Source of the DNA: Haloferax prahovense DSM 18310
GTDB lineage: Archaea > Halobacteriota > Halobacteria > Halobacteriales > Haloferacaceae
Assembly: GCF_000336815.1 (NCBI RefSeq)
Contig: NZ_AOLG01000009.1
Span: forward strand, 434,864 to 496,430
Direction of reading: 5' to 3'
Length of the DNA: 61,567 nt
Each line of letters begins with the position of its first letter. Position 1 is the first letter of the stretch. The notes beneath the pieces are model-generated. The model saw nothing but the letters and a program-made list of their open reading frames with translations, was not told the origin of the DNA and did not search any database. Below, piece by piece: positions 9,127-17,195 of this stretch. Both the position numbers and the translations under genes were made by a program.

Positions 9127-9801
9127 GTGGCCGCGACCCACGCCGACCCCGAGACGGCGCTCGAAACGCTCATCGCCGCCGGCGCGGTCGACGAAGCGCC
9201 CGACGGGACGCTCTCGACAACGCCGGAGTTCGAGCAGACGCTCGCCGTCTACCACGACATCTACGGCGCGGTTTCGACCGAGGAGTTCCACCGGACTGTC
9301 TCGGACCTCTTCGGCGTCGCGCCCGAGAACGTCGAAGAGCGACTCGACGAGTTCGGCGTCACCAGAGCCGACGTGGTCGCCTACCTCGCGGCGAAGTCGT
9401 TCCTCGACGTGCCGGTCGAACAGGACTCGCTGTTGGTCATGGCGGGCCTGCTCGTCGAGATGACCTCGTCGTCGCCGGTGCCGGCCGCGCTCGACGAACT
9501 CGACGACGATACCTTCGAATCCTACCTCGCAGACCACCCGGACGCCGTCGTTTTCGTCTGGCGACGCTTTTGCGAGCCCTGTGACGCGATGAAGGAGGAC
9601 CTCAGCGCTATCCTCGACCGAGTCCCGGATGGCGTTGCGGCCGCGGGCGTCGACGGCGAGACGGCCGACGAGTTCTGTCGGTCCTTCGAGGTCGACGCGG
9701 CGCCGACGGTGCTGTACGTTCGCGACGGCGAACTGCGAGAACGAGCGTCCGGCCGTCAGACCCCCGACGAAGTCGCGGGATTCTTCGACCGGGTCTACTA
9801 G
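9127..9801 (+). CDS. Thioredoxin-like protein with a novel N-terminal domain, last gene of the liv operon
   Basis: 224 residues from a GTG start 2 bp after livF. The first ~130 residues are acidic and helical and match nothing I recognise. The C-terminal part (about 135-224) reads as a thioredoxin fold: VVFVWRRFCEPCDAMKEDL contains a CxxC centre (C149-E-P-C152) and VDAAPTVLYVRDGEL supplies the cis-proline turn. There is no signal peptide, so it should be cytoplasmic. Being last in a transporter operon whose receptor has many cysteines is suggestive but not proof of a joint role. Confidence 0.85.
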   Translation: MAATHADPETALETLIAAGAVDEAPDGTLSTTPEFEQTLAVYHDIYGAVSTEEFHRTVSDLFGVAPENVEERLDEFGVTRADVVAYLAAKSFLDVPVEQDSLLVMAGLLVEMTSSSPVPAALDELDDDTFESYLADHPDAVVFVWRRFCEPCDAMKEDLSAILDRVPDGVAAAGVDGETADEFCRSFEVDAAPTVLYVRDGELRERASGRQTPDEVAGFFDRVY

Positions 9802-10202
9802 TCTTTTCGCTTCGTCGTGCCCGTCACCATGACGGGCCGCTCGGAGTTCAGAATCACCGTCTGCGTGACGCTCCCGAACAGCGCCTTCCCCGCCGGCGAG
9901 CGCTTCCGCCCGGCGGTGACGATGAGGTCTGCGTCCTCCTCGTCGGCGAACTCGATGATGACCTCCGCGGGGTCGCCCGACGACTCGTTGACGTCGTACT
10001 CGATACCGCGGTCTTCGAGGAACTCGCCGGCCTCCCGGACCGAGTGAATCTGCGTCGCCGACGCCCCGCTCGGGTTGTCGGTGAAACTGTGGACGAGCGT
10101 CACCTCCTTCTCGTCGGGTTCGCCGGGGAGATTCGCGACCTCTTCGACGCACGCGAGCGCGTGCTCCGCGTCGTCATCCACACCGATTACCACGTGATAC
10201 AT
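9798..10202 (-). CDS. Universal stress protein (UspA family)
   Basis: 134 residues with the UspA alpha/beta fold: a beta-1 start MYHVVIGVDDDAEHAL, then DLIVTAGRKRSP and the nucleotide-loop-like AGKALFGSVTQTVILNSERPVMVT near the C-terminus. The first loop carries several aspartates. It is convergent with the thioredoxin-like gene and overlaps its 3' end by 4 bp. One of five Usp proteins in this window. Confidence 0.92.
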   Translation of the reverse strand: MYHVVIGVDDDAEHALACVEEVANLPGEPDEKEVTLVHSFTDNPSGASATQIHSVREAGEFLEDRGIEYDVNESSGDPAEVIIEFADEEDADLIVTAGRKRSPAGKALFGSVTQTVILNSERPVMVTGTTKRKD

Positions 10203-10255
10203 ACTACCACGTCCCGGTCGCCGGTCTTAGTATTTGTGCTGAACGTTCGTGCGAA

Positions 10256-10510
10256 TTAGGCCGCGTCGTCGAGTCCTGCCGAGACGTAGACGACGAGCGC
10301 GAGCGGGACGCCGAGGACGAGCGCGATGGTCAGCGCACCGTAGGCCGCAAAGCCGAGGGGCGTCGGCGGGAACGGCACCAGAAAGAGGAACTGGGGGGCG
10401 CTGAGCCCCGAGACGAACGTGCCCGTGAGGTAGCCCGCAGCCCCGGCGACGGCGACGAGGGCGGCGTACAGTCCGAGGACGAAGCGGTGACCGCCGACGT
10501 TCGAACTCAC
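10256..10510 (-). CDS. Small two- or three-helix membrane protein, function unknown
   Basis: 84 residues from the GTG at 10510 (VSSNVGGHRF); an upstream ATG would add about 30 basic, proline-rich residues that look non-coding. Two or three hydrophobic helices separated by short Gly/Pro loops. It resembles uncharacterised small haloarchaeal membrane proteins near oxidase genes. A 27-codon membrane-peptide gene diverges from it, then coxA. No function can be assigned. Confidence 0.7.
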   Translation of the reverse strand: MSSNVGGHRFVLGLYAALVAVAGAAGYLTGTFVSGLSAPQFLFLVPFPPTPLGFAAYGALTIALVLGVPLALVVYVSAGLDDAA

Positions 10511-10619
10511 GGTCCACGCTCGGGGTCGGACGCTGTTAGGGGTTTCCGTTCGCCTCGGGAGGTGGCGGTTCCCGTCCGCGTACCGATGCACCTTTTGCCG
10601 CACGCGCTAAGGGTGAGCT

Positions 10620-10703
10620 ATGTCGGATACCGATATCCTCGGACTCGTGCTCGGGGCCATCGCGATACTGATGTTCGCGACGGGCGTCCTCCTCGTCGTC
10701 TGA
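10620..10703 (+). CDS. 27-residue single-pass membrane microprotein
   Basis: ATG at 10620 to TGA at 10701-10703. The peptide starts MSDTDILGLVLGAIAI and continues as one uninterrupted hydrophobic helix ending LLVV: a short acidic cytosolic tip plus a transmembrane span. Codon choice (GTC, CTC, GCG, ATC) matches neighbouring genes. Its location near coxA, between two small-membrane-protein contexts, makes an oxidase-associated subunit possible; small single-helix subunits are known in heme-copper oxidases. Unproven. Confidence 0.55.
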   Translation: MSDTDILGLVLGAIAILMFATGVLLVV

Positions 10704-10933
10704 GCACCGCCCGGTTTTCCGCGCCACCGCATCGAGAGCAGTCGCTTTTCTCCACCGTGACCGTCGTCGCGAGCGGCGGCGCAGGCGATATCGTGATGTT
10801 TCAGCGCACGCGAGCGACCGACAGCTACGATAACGACAGTGCGGTCGCACGGACAGTCAGCGTCGTCGGGCGCGTTCGCTCTCGAAAGATAGCGTCCGAA
10901 AAATGAAACCGAAACGCCGGCGAGCGGCGTCGA

Positions 10934-12727
10934 CTACGCGTCGTCCGCGGATTCCGCGTCCGCGTCGTCGACCGTCTGTCCGCCGTCGGTGGCGAGTTCG
11001 GTCTCTTCTTCGCCGCCGTCGGTGACGGCCGTCTCCAGTTTGCGCTCGAACCAGGTCCACTCGGCCGTGACGAGGTCGTCGTCGGCGAGGTCCCACGGGT
11101 CGCCGTCTTGGACTTCGCGGCCTTCGAGCCACGACTGGACGAAGTTCCAGACGAAGATTATCTGGCCGACGAGCAGGATGAGCGCGCCGACCGTGGCGAC
11201 CTGATGGAGCGTCGCGAACTGCGGCAGGTAGGTCGCGTAGCGACGCGGCATCCCGCCGTAGCCGAGCAGAATCATCGCGAAGAACGTCAGGTTCGTCCCG
11301 ACCATCGAGAGCCAGAAGTGCCACTTACCGAGCGTGACCTGGTACATCCGGCCGGTGTAGATGGGGAACCAGTAGTAGAGCCCGGCGAAGCCGGCGAAGG
11401 CGATGGCTCCCATGACGATGTAGTGGAAGTGTCCGACGACGTAGTAGGTGTCGTGGAGCACGAGGTCCACCGGAATCGACGCGAGGAAGACGCCCGTCAC
11501 GCCGCCGATGATGAAGTTCGAGACGAAGCCGATACAGAACAGCATCGGCGTCGTGAGGCGAATCTTCCCGTTCCACATCGTCGTGATCCAGTTGAACGTC
11601 TTGACCGCGCTCGGTATCGCGATGGCCAGCGAGACGGCCATGAACGAAGCGCGGAGACGGGGGTCGATACCCGTCGCGAACATGTGGTGCGCCCAGACGC
11701 CGAACGAGAGGACGCCGATGGCGAGCGTGGAGTAGACGACGAACTTGAACCCGAAGAGCCGACGGCCCGCAAAGCGCGGGAGCACGAGGCTCACGATGCC
11801 CATCGGGGGCAACACGAGGATGTACACTTCGGGGTGGCCGAAGAACCAAAACAGGTGTTGCCAGAGAATCGCGCCGCCGTCGACCGAGAAGAACATCGTA
11901 CCGAAGTTCCGGTCGAGAAGCAGCATCACGATGGCGCTGCCGAGAAGCGGGAACGCGAAGAGGATGAGGCCCGACTGGGTCAGAATCGTCCACGAGAAGA
12001 TGTCGAGATTCGCCCACGAGACTTTCTCGTTACGCTCCGTGAAGATGGTCGCGATGAAGTTGATCGCACCCATCGTGGCCGAGACACCGGAGAGGTGCAG
12101 GCCGAGGAGCATCAGGTCGACGCCGGCGTTCATCTGGTTTCCGGAGCCGACACCGGCGGAGAGCGGCGTGTACATCGTCCAGGCCGTCTGCGCTGGGATG
12201 ACGTCCGGGATGGGGAAGAACCCGGCCCAGATGAGCAGCGCCGCCGGCGGCAGGAGCCAAAAGGCGATGGCGTTGATGCGCGGGAACGCCATGTCGTCCG
12301 CGCCGATGAGAAGCGGGATAAAGTAGTTCGAGAACGCGGCGATGATGGGCGTCCCGAACAGGAACAGCATCGTAATCCCGTGGCTTGTGAGCAACGAGTT
12401 GTAGAACGTGTTCGAGATAAGCGTCATCGACGGGTCCGCCAGTTCAATCCGCATCAGGACGACCATGAGTCCGCCCACGGCGAACGCGACGAGCGCGTAC
12501 GCGCCGTAGAGCATCCCGATGTCCTTGTGGTCGACCGTCGTCAACCAACGGATGACCCCGGATGGTTTCTCCTCCGAGACGTACTGCTCTGCGGTACCAC
12601 CGACCGTGCCTCCGCCCGCGAGCGGGGTGTACGACCGCCAGTCTTCGACCCGCGCGAGCCACGCGGCGACGGCGATGAGGAAGACCCCCATGAGCACCGT
12701 CAGTGCTAACTGTCCGTTAACCTCCAT
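10934..12727 (-). CDS. coxA: Heme-copper oxidase subunit I, A-type (aa3-like)
   Basis: 597 residues, catalytic subunit of a terminal oxidase that reduces O2 to water and pumps protons. Seen: an extra N-terminal hydrophobic helix, then the VDHKDIGMLYG opening of the core; the low-spin heme ligand in HGITMLFLFGTP; CuB and cross-linked Tyr region GHPEVYILVLPPMG near 297-310 (Glu and Tyr as in A-type enzymes); HHMFATG; and heme ligands in VGHFHYIVMG near 433-442. The tail is soluble and very acidic. A TATA-like TTCATTAC lies about 26 nt upstream. No subunit II or III gene is adjacent. Confidence 0.95.
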   Translation of the reverse strand: MEVNGQLALTVLMGVFLIAVAAWLARVEDWRSYTPLAGGGTVGGTAEQYVSEEKPSGVIRWLTTVDHKDIGMLYGAYALVAFAVGGLMVVLMRIELADPSMTLISNTFYNSLLTSHGITMLFLFGTPIIAAFSNYFIPLLIGADDMAFPRINAIAFWLLPPAALLIWAGFFPIPDVIPAQTAWTMYTPLSAGVGSGNQMNAGVDLMLLGLHLSGVSATMGAINFIATIFTERNEKVSWANLDIFSWTILTQSGLILFAFPLLGSAIVMLLLDRNFGTMFFSVDGGAILWQHLFWFFGHPEVYILVLPPMGIVSLVLPRFAGRRLFGFKFVVYSTLAIGVLSFGVWAHHMFATGIDPRLRASFMAVSLAIAIPSAVKTFNWITTMWNGKIRLTTPMLFCIGFVSNFIIGGVTGVFLASIPVDLVLHDTYYVVGHFHYIVMGAIAFAGFAGLYYWFPIYTGRMYQVTLGKWHFWLSMVGTNLTFFAMILLGYGGMPRRYATYLPQFATLHQVATVGALILLVGQIIFVWNFVQSWLEGREVQDGDPWDLADDDLVTAEWTWFERKLETAVTDGGEEETELATDGGQTVDDADAESADDA

Positions 12728-12789
12728 GGAAGTGCCTGAGTAGTGCAGGGTAATGAAAGATTCGGGACCGCCCTGCGATTCGAGGTGCT

Positions 12790-13149
12790 TTAAGCCGTCT
12801 CGTCCGCGGCTTCGACGGCGTCGTCATCCGTCGATTCTTCGAGTTCGGCCGTCTCTTCGCCCTCCTTTTCGTGAAGCGGCTTCGCGCCGGGAACGGTCGC
12901 TTGTCCGGGCGCGTAAACGGTGCCTTCCTTCTCGGAGCCCGCGATGGCCTTCCCCGAGAGATAGGTGAGCGCGGCGAGGAGCACGAACGGCGCGATGAGA
13001 AGCGTGTACTGGAGCCCCGAGGTGAGCGATTCGAACCCAAACGGATTGACGAAGGTGAAAGCCACCACGAAAAACAGGATGATGGCCAGCGGAACCATGT
13101 TGACCGTGAGGTCGAGGATGGTCTCCTTGTCGAACGTCTTGGTTGCCAT
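12790..13149 (-). CDS. Two-helix membrane protein upstream of coxA
   Basis: 119 residues from the ATG at 13149. Two membrane helices (about 15-35 and 45-68) followed by a hydrophilic, strongly acidic C-terminal tail of some 50 residues. It ends 62 bp before coxA on the same strand. Short two-helix proteins beside orphan coxA genes recur in haloarchaea as I remember them, so a small-subunit or assembly role is plausible. The family's function is not established to my knowledge. Confidence 0.8.
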   Translation of the reverse strand: MATKTFDKETILDLTVNMVPLAIILFFVVAFTFVNPFGFESLTSGLQYTLLIAPFVLLAALTYLSGKAIAGSEKEGTVYAPGQATVPGAKPLHEKEGEETAELEESTDDDAVEAADETA

Positions 13150-13243
13150 ATCGAGACACTCGGGGACGCCGTTCAAATAGATTGTTGGTTTCTCGTCCGG
13201 TCGGGGGTGTGGGCTGGGACGGTCGCGTGGGCGTCCGCGGCGG

Positions 13244-13609
13244 TCAGAAGGTCTGTCGCTGCTCGCGGACGAACAGTTCGAAGACGACGCCGCCGACCAC
13301 CAGCAGAATCGCGGCCGCGATGACCGCGTAGCCGCGGGTGACGAGGGCGATGTCGGTGAACGCGAGTCCCGCGCCGAACGCGAGGAAGATGACCGCAAGC
13401 GCGGTGACTGCGCGAATCGTCGAGGTGACGTAGCCGGACTCCTTGAGGATGCCGACGACGCTCCCGCCGAACAGGAGCAGGCCGCCGACGGCGAGTGGAA
13501 ACAGGCCAAACAACAGACCCAACTCGGAGATTGGTATCCCGAGCGCGATGAACACGGGCCACGGACTGGCCGTGCGGTACTGGTCGGAAAGTCCCGGCGC
13601 TTCGTCCAT
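13244..13609 (-). CDS. Four-helix membrane protein in the coxA cluster
   Basis: 121 residues. About four hydrophobic helices: WPVFIALGIPISELGLLFG, a Gly-rich second helix, VTALAVIFLAFGAGLAF and a last helix before the FVREQRQTF tail. The N-terminus (MDEAPGLSDQYRTASPWP) should be outside the membrane core. Same direction as, and upstream of, the two-helix gene and coxA, so probably part of the same oxidase-associated group. Function unknown. Confidence 0.8.
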   Translation of the reverse strand: MDEAPGLSDQYRTASPWPVFIALGIPISELGLLFGLFPLAVGGLLLFGGSVVGILKESGYVTSTIRAVTALAVIFLAFGAGLAFTDIALVTRGYAVIAAAILLVVGGVVFELFVREQRQTF

Positions 13610-13654
13610 ACCCGTCCGTTGGACTGTGTGGTAACAAGCCCTTCGGAACCGAGA

Positions 13655-13858
13655 CTAGCGGAGGGAGATGCCCTGTCGCGCGAGAAAGTCGCTGACCGCA
13701 CGAATTTCGACCGGGCTCCCGATGATTCGGCACGTGCCTCCGTCTTTTCGGTGGACGGAGACGATGAACTCCGCTTCGAGGTCGTCGCGCACGCTCTCCA
13801 AGAGGTCGCACGGGAGCACGATTTGCGTGCTATCGCGGAGCGTCCGAGGGTCGGGCAT
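13655..13858 (-). CDS. 67-residue conserved-type hypothetical protein
   Basis: A small soluble protein with a predicted beta-alpha pattern; it contains IVLPCDLLESVRDDLEAE and a C-terminal VEIRAVSDFLARQG. It resembles short haloarchaeal proteins of unknown role (the VNG_1110C group, from memory). It precedes the four-helix protein by 45 bp on the same strand and diverges from the DRG GTPase gene. Confidence 0.75.
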   Translation of the reverse strand: MPDPRTLRDSTQIVLPCDLLESVRDDLEAEFIVSVHRKDGGTCRIIGSPVEIRAVSDFLARQGISLR

Positions 13859-13940
13859 CGGTGTTCATCGGGCGGTCGAAGGGGTCGTGTATAACCGTGC
13901 CGATACTTGTCTGTTCGCGCACGCGAGACTACCACGATAC

Positions 13941-13960
13941 TCGACGCGTCGGCGCGTCGA
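13941..13960 (+). promoter_or_regulatory. Perfect 8-bp hairpin upstream of the DRG GTPase gene
   Basis: TCGACGCG, loop TCGG, CGCGTCGA: an exact 8-bp inverted repeat ending 55 bp before the ATG. It could be an operator or part of a 5' UTR structure; at this GC content chance cannot be excluded. The TTTTT run at 13985-13989 is the nearest AT-rich core-promoter candidate and lies about 29 nt from the start. Confidence 0.35.
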
Positions 13961-14015
13961 AATCCGCCGCGCGGAAGGAAAGGGTTTTTCGACGGACGCG
14001 GCGGAACTGTTGACG

Positions 14016-15125
14016 ATGGGACTGGAGGAGGAGATCGAAGATATCCGCGAGGAGATATCTAACACGCCGTACAACAAGTCGACCGAGGCGCACATCGGTC
14101 GGCTGAAGGCGAAACTCGCGGAACTGAAAGAGAAACTCGAAAACCAGAGTTCGGCCGGCGGCGGCCAAGGGTACGCCGTCGAGAAGACCGGCGACGCGAC
14201 GGTCGCGCTCGTCGGCTTCCCCAGCGTCGGCAAATCGACGCTCATCAACGCCCTCACCAACGCCGACAGCGAGACGGGCGAGTACGAGTTCACGACGCTC
14301 AACGTGAATCCGGGGATGCTGAAGTACAAGGGCGCGAACATCCAGATACTCGACGTGCCGGGCCTTATCGAGGGGGCCGCTGGCGGTCGCGGCGGCGGCA
14401 AGGAAGTCCTTTCGGTCGTCCGCACCGCCGACCTCGTCGTGTTCATGCTCTCGGTGTTCGAGATAGAGCGCTACGAGCGGCTGAAACACGAACTCTACAA
14501 CAACAAAATTCGGCTCGACACGTCCCCGCCGAACCTCTCTATCAACAAGAAGGGTAAAGGCGGCATCAACGTGACAAAAAGCGACAGCGTCGACCTCGAA
14601 GAGGAGACGATCAAGGGCATCCTCCGCGAGCACGGCTTCGTCAACGCCGAGGTGACCCTCCGCGGCGAGACGACCATCGACGAACTCGTCGACGGCATCA
14701 TGAAAAACCGGGTCTACCTGCCGTCTATCGTCGCCGTCAACAAGGCCGACCTCATCGACAAGGACTACCTCCCGACGGTCGAGGAGAACCTCCGCGAGAT
14801 CGGCCTCGACCCCGACGAGGTCACGTTCATCAGCGCCGAGGCCGAGAAGGGTCTCGACGCGCTGAAAGAGGAAATCTGGGACGCCCTCGGGCTCATCCGC
14901 ATCTACATGGACAAGCCCGGCCGCGGTGTCGACTACGACGAACCGCTCGTCCTCCGCGAGGGCGACACCATCGACGACGCCATCCACGAACTCGGAGCCA
15001 AACTCGACGAGCGGTTCCGGTTCGCCCGCGTCTCCGGTCCGAGCGCGAAACACGACGACCAGCAGGTCGGCCGCGACCACGTCCTCGCCGACGAGGACGT
15101 GCTCCGCATCATCGCCCAGCGGTGA
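14016..15125 (+). CDS. DRG/Obg-family GTP-binding protein
   Basis: 369 residues from the ATG at 14016. An N-terminal coiled-coil/helical arm (1-50, with the NKSTEAHIGRLKAKLAELK pattern of DRG proteins), G1 GFPSVGKST at about 66-74, G3 DVPGLIEGAAGG near 112-123, a 60-residue insert rich in lysine and glutamate, G4 NKAD at about 241, and a C-terminal TGS domain (from about 290). DRG proteins bind ribosomes and are conserved from archaea to eukaryotes. Its TGA overlaps the GTG of the next gene. Confidence 0.95.
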   Translation: MGLEEEIEDIREEISNTPYNKSTEAHIGRLKAKLAELKEKLENQSSAGGGQGYAVEKTGDATVALVGFPSVGKSTLINALTNADSETGEYEFTTLNVNPGMLKYKGANIQILDVPGLIEGAAGGRGGGKEVLSVVRTADLVVFMLSVFEIERYERLKHELYNNKIRLDTSPPNLSINKKGKGGINVTKSDSVDLEEETIKGILREHGFVNAEVTLRGETTIDELVDGIMKNRVYLPSIVAVNKADLIDKDYLPTVEENLREIGLDPDEVTFISAEAEKGLDALKEEIWDALGLIRIYMDKPGRGVDYDEPLVLREGDTIDDAIHELGAKLDERFRFARVSGPSAKHDDQQVGRDHVLADEDVLRIIAQR

Positions 15126-15610
15126 CGACCGACCCGGCGGCCCGGTCGGCTCCGCGGTCGCCCGCGCGCCGCCGATTCCAGCTACTCCTCGTCTTCGTCC
15201 TCGGTCTCGTTCCGTGGTCCGTCCAGACGTTCACGACCGGGTCCCTCACGCTCCTGTTCCCGTGGGGGCTCGTCGGCCCCTCGACCGGGAGCGTGACGAC
15301 CATTACCGACTTCTTCCTGCGTTTTACGATGGGGCTTCCGGACTACATCCTCGTGTGGCCGGTCGGCGTCGTCTGCTACGCCGTCGCGCTCGGAAGCGCG
15401 CTCTCGGGCGTCCTGTTCGGCCGCGAGGACGTTCGACTCACCGCGGCCGGGCTCGCGCTCGCCGGTGTGACTCAGTTAGAGGTCGCCCGCGGGTTTTCGG
15501 TCCAACCGGGTCGGACCGCGTGGCCGGTCGGTACCGTTCTCCTGTGGGCCGTGGCGGGGTTCATATGGTTCATATATTGGTCACGCGCGAACGGGCGCGA
15601 CCCACGGTGA
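15122..15610 (+). CDS. Membrane protein, four to five helices, function unknown
   Basis: 162 residues from a GTG that overlaps the DRG stop by 4 nt, so translation is probably coupled. After a basic N-terminus (PRSPARRRFQ) come hydrophobic segments LLLVFVLGLVPWSVQ, a loop with TFTTGSLTLLFPWGL, YILVWPVGVVCYAVALG, LTAAGLALAGVTQ and VLLWAVAGFIWFIYW. Similar proteins occur in haloarchaea without known function. The end is 7 bp from the convergent MATE gene. Confidence 0.78.
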   Translation: MTTDPAARSAPRSPARRRFQLLLVFVLGLVPWSVQTFTTGSLTLLFPWGLVGPSTGSVTTITDFFLRFTMGLPDYILVWPVGVVCYAVALGSALSGVLFGREDVRLTAAGLALAGVTQLEVARGFSVQPGRTAWPVGTVLLWAVAGFIWFIYWSRANGRDPR

Positions 15611-15617
15611 CGCCGCT

Positions 15618-17060
15618 TCAGTCGTCCGCGGCCGTCTTGGGCCGGTAGTTTCGGCTGACGGCCTTCCACGTCCCCGTCTTGAAGCGGTAGTAGTTCAGCG
15701 CCGCTGGAATCGTCGTCTCGGCGATGAACGCCAGATAAAGTCCGACGAGCCCCAGCGAAGTGACGGAGCCGATGTAGGTGAGCGGAATCGACCCGAGGAA
15801 CATCCCGACGAACTGGCTGCCGAACGTCCAGCGGGTGTCGCCGCTGGCATCGAGCGGACCCGCGGACCCGCCGGAGACGCCCTGTAAGATGACTGCGATA
15901 CAGGCGACGTAGACGAGGTTGATGGCGATGGGAATCGCCGGGTCCGTCGGGTCGTCCACGAACCCGAGGACGATGGGTCGGGCGAATATCGCCACGAGGG
16001 CCGCCGAAACGATGTACGTGGCGACGGCGAACCGAATGACTTCGTTGCCGTAAGCCTCGGCGGTCTGCTCGTCGTCCTTGCCGAGCGCCTGCCCGACGAG
16101 GCTCGACGACGCCAGTCCGAAGCCCCAACCGGGGGTGTTCATCAGTCCCCAGATGCGGCGGGCGATGACGAACGCCGCCACCACGTCCGGCCCGAAGCTG
16201 TCGAGGATGGCGAGCATCGGGAACTCGGCGACCGTCCAGACGAGCCCGCGACCCATCACGGGCAGACCGATTTTGACGAGGTCGACGAGCGTCCGGGGGT
16301 CGACGAACGACCCGAAGGGGTCGATGGTGACGGGAAACGCGCCGACGCCGGGAAGCGACCCGCGAGACAGGCCGACTGCGAACGCGCCGGCGACGACGAC
16401 GTTCGAGAGGACGGTTCCGAGGGCCGCGCCCTCAACGCCCATGTCGAGGCCGAAGATGAGCACCGCGTTGAGGACGATGTTGATGACCGCGCCGCTCGCG
16501 CGGAGCGTCATCGCGGTGTAGGCATCGTCGCTGCCGACGAGGACGCGACTCCCGATGAGGTTCAGGCCGGCGAAGGGGACGCCGAGGCCGACGATTCGGA
16601 GGTACGCCGCCCCGAGTTCGATGGCTCCTTGGTTGCTGCTCAGCACGGAGATGAGTTCGGTGGGAAACAGCCAGAAGACGGCCGTGACGGGGAGCGTGGC
16701 GACGACGGTCAAGAGCGCGCTCGACCGTACCGCGAGTCCTAACTCGTCTATCGCGTCCGCGCCGAAGCGCTGGGAGACGAGCGCGATGGTCCCCCCAGCG
16801 ATACCGCCGCCGAGTGCGAAGGCGAGCCCCCAGTACGGTCCGGCGAAGCCGACGCCGGTGATGGCGACGGTCCCGGAGGCGATACCCACCATCGCCACGT
16901 CGACGGCGTTCTTCGACATCCGGGCGATGCCGGTGACGACGCGGGGCCACGAGAGGTCGGCGATGCGGACTGCGCGCTCGCGGTCGAGGAGACCGAGTCG
17001 GGCGAGCGCCAGCCCGATGCCGAGGATGAGGAGGCGAACGGGGTTGGGGACCGGAAACAC
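15618..17060 (-). CDS. MATE-family multidrug/cation exporter
   Basis: 480 residues from the GTG at 17060. An ATG further upstream would extend through the divergent glyoxalase gene and is rejected. About twelve membrane helices in two homologous halves; the first half starts MSKNAVDVAMVGIASG with VALVSQRFGA, and the second begins around LVDLVKIGLPVMGRGLVWTV. Both match NorM/DinF-type MATE transporters, which exchange Na+ or H+ for organic cations. A TATA-like element is not obvious. Substrate unknown. Confidence 0.9.
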   Translation of the reverse strand: MFPVPNPVRLLILGIGLALARLGLLDRERAVRIADLSWPRVVTGIARMSKNAVDVAMVGIASGTVAITGVGFAGPYWGLAFALGGGIAGGTIALVSQRFGADAIDELGLAVRSSALLTVVATLPVTAVFWLFPTELISVLSSNQGAIELGAAYLRIVGLGVPFAGLNLIGSRVLVGSDDAYTAMTLRASGAVINIVLNAVLIFGLDMGVEGAALGTVLSNVVVAGAFAVGLSRGSLPGVGAFPVTIDPFGSFVDPRTLVDLVKIGLPVMGRGLVWTVAEFPMLAILDSFGPDVVAAFVIARRIWGLMNTPGWGFGLASSSLVGQALGKDDEQTAEAYGNEVIRFAVATYIVSAALVAIFARPIVLGFVDDPTDPAIPIAINLVYVACIAVILQGVSGGSAGPLDASGDTRWTFGSQFVGMFLGSIPLTYIGSVTSLGLVGLYLAFIAETTIPAALNYYRFKTGTWKAVSRNYRPKTAADD

Positions 17061-17195
17061 TGCTGAATCGTAACTTCGGGGGGTACTTATGCACCACGTA
17101 ACGGACCGAAAGTTCCGGTAGACGGCGTGTGGCAACCATCGACGGTGGGTTCCGCGTTCGGTACGTTTTTCGCCGGCGCGACACATCACTCGGGT

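Noticed and set aside
11108..12709. Long open frame (533 codons) opposite coxA
   Set aside because: It is the GC-driven antisense shadow of coxA: rich in Arg/Glu/Asp/His, no family features, while coxA has all heme ligands.
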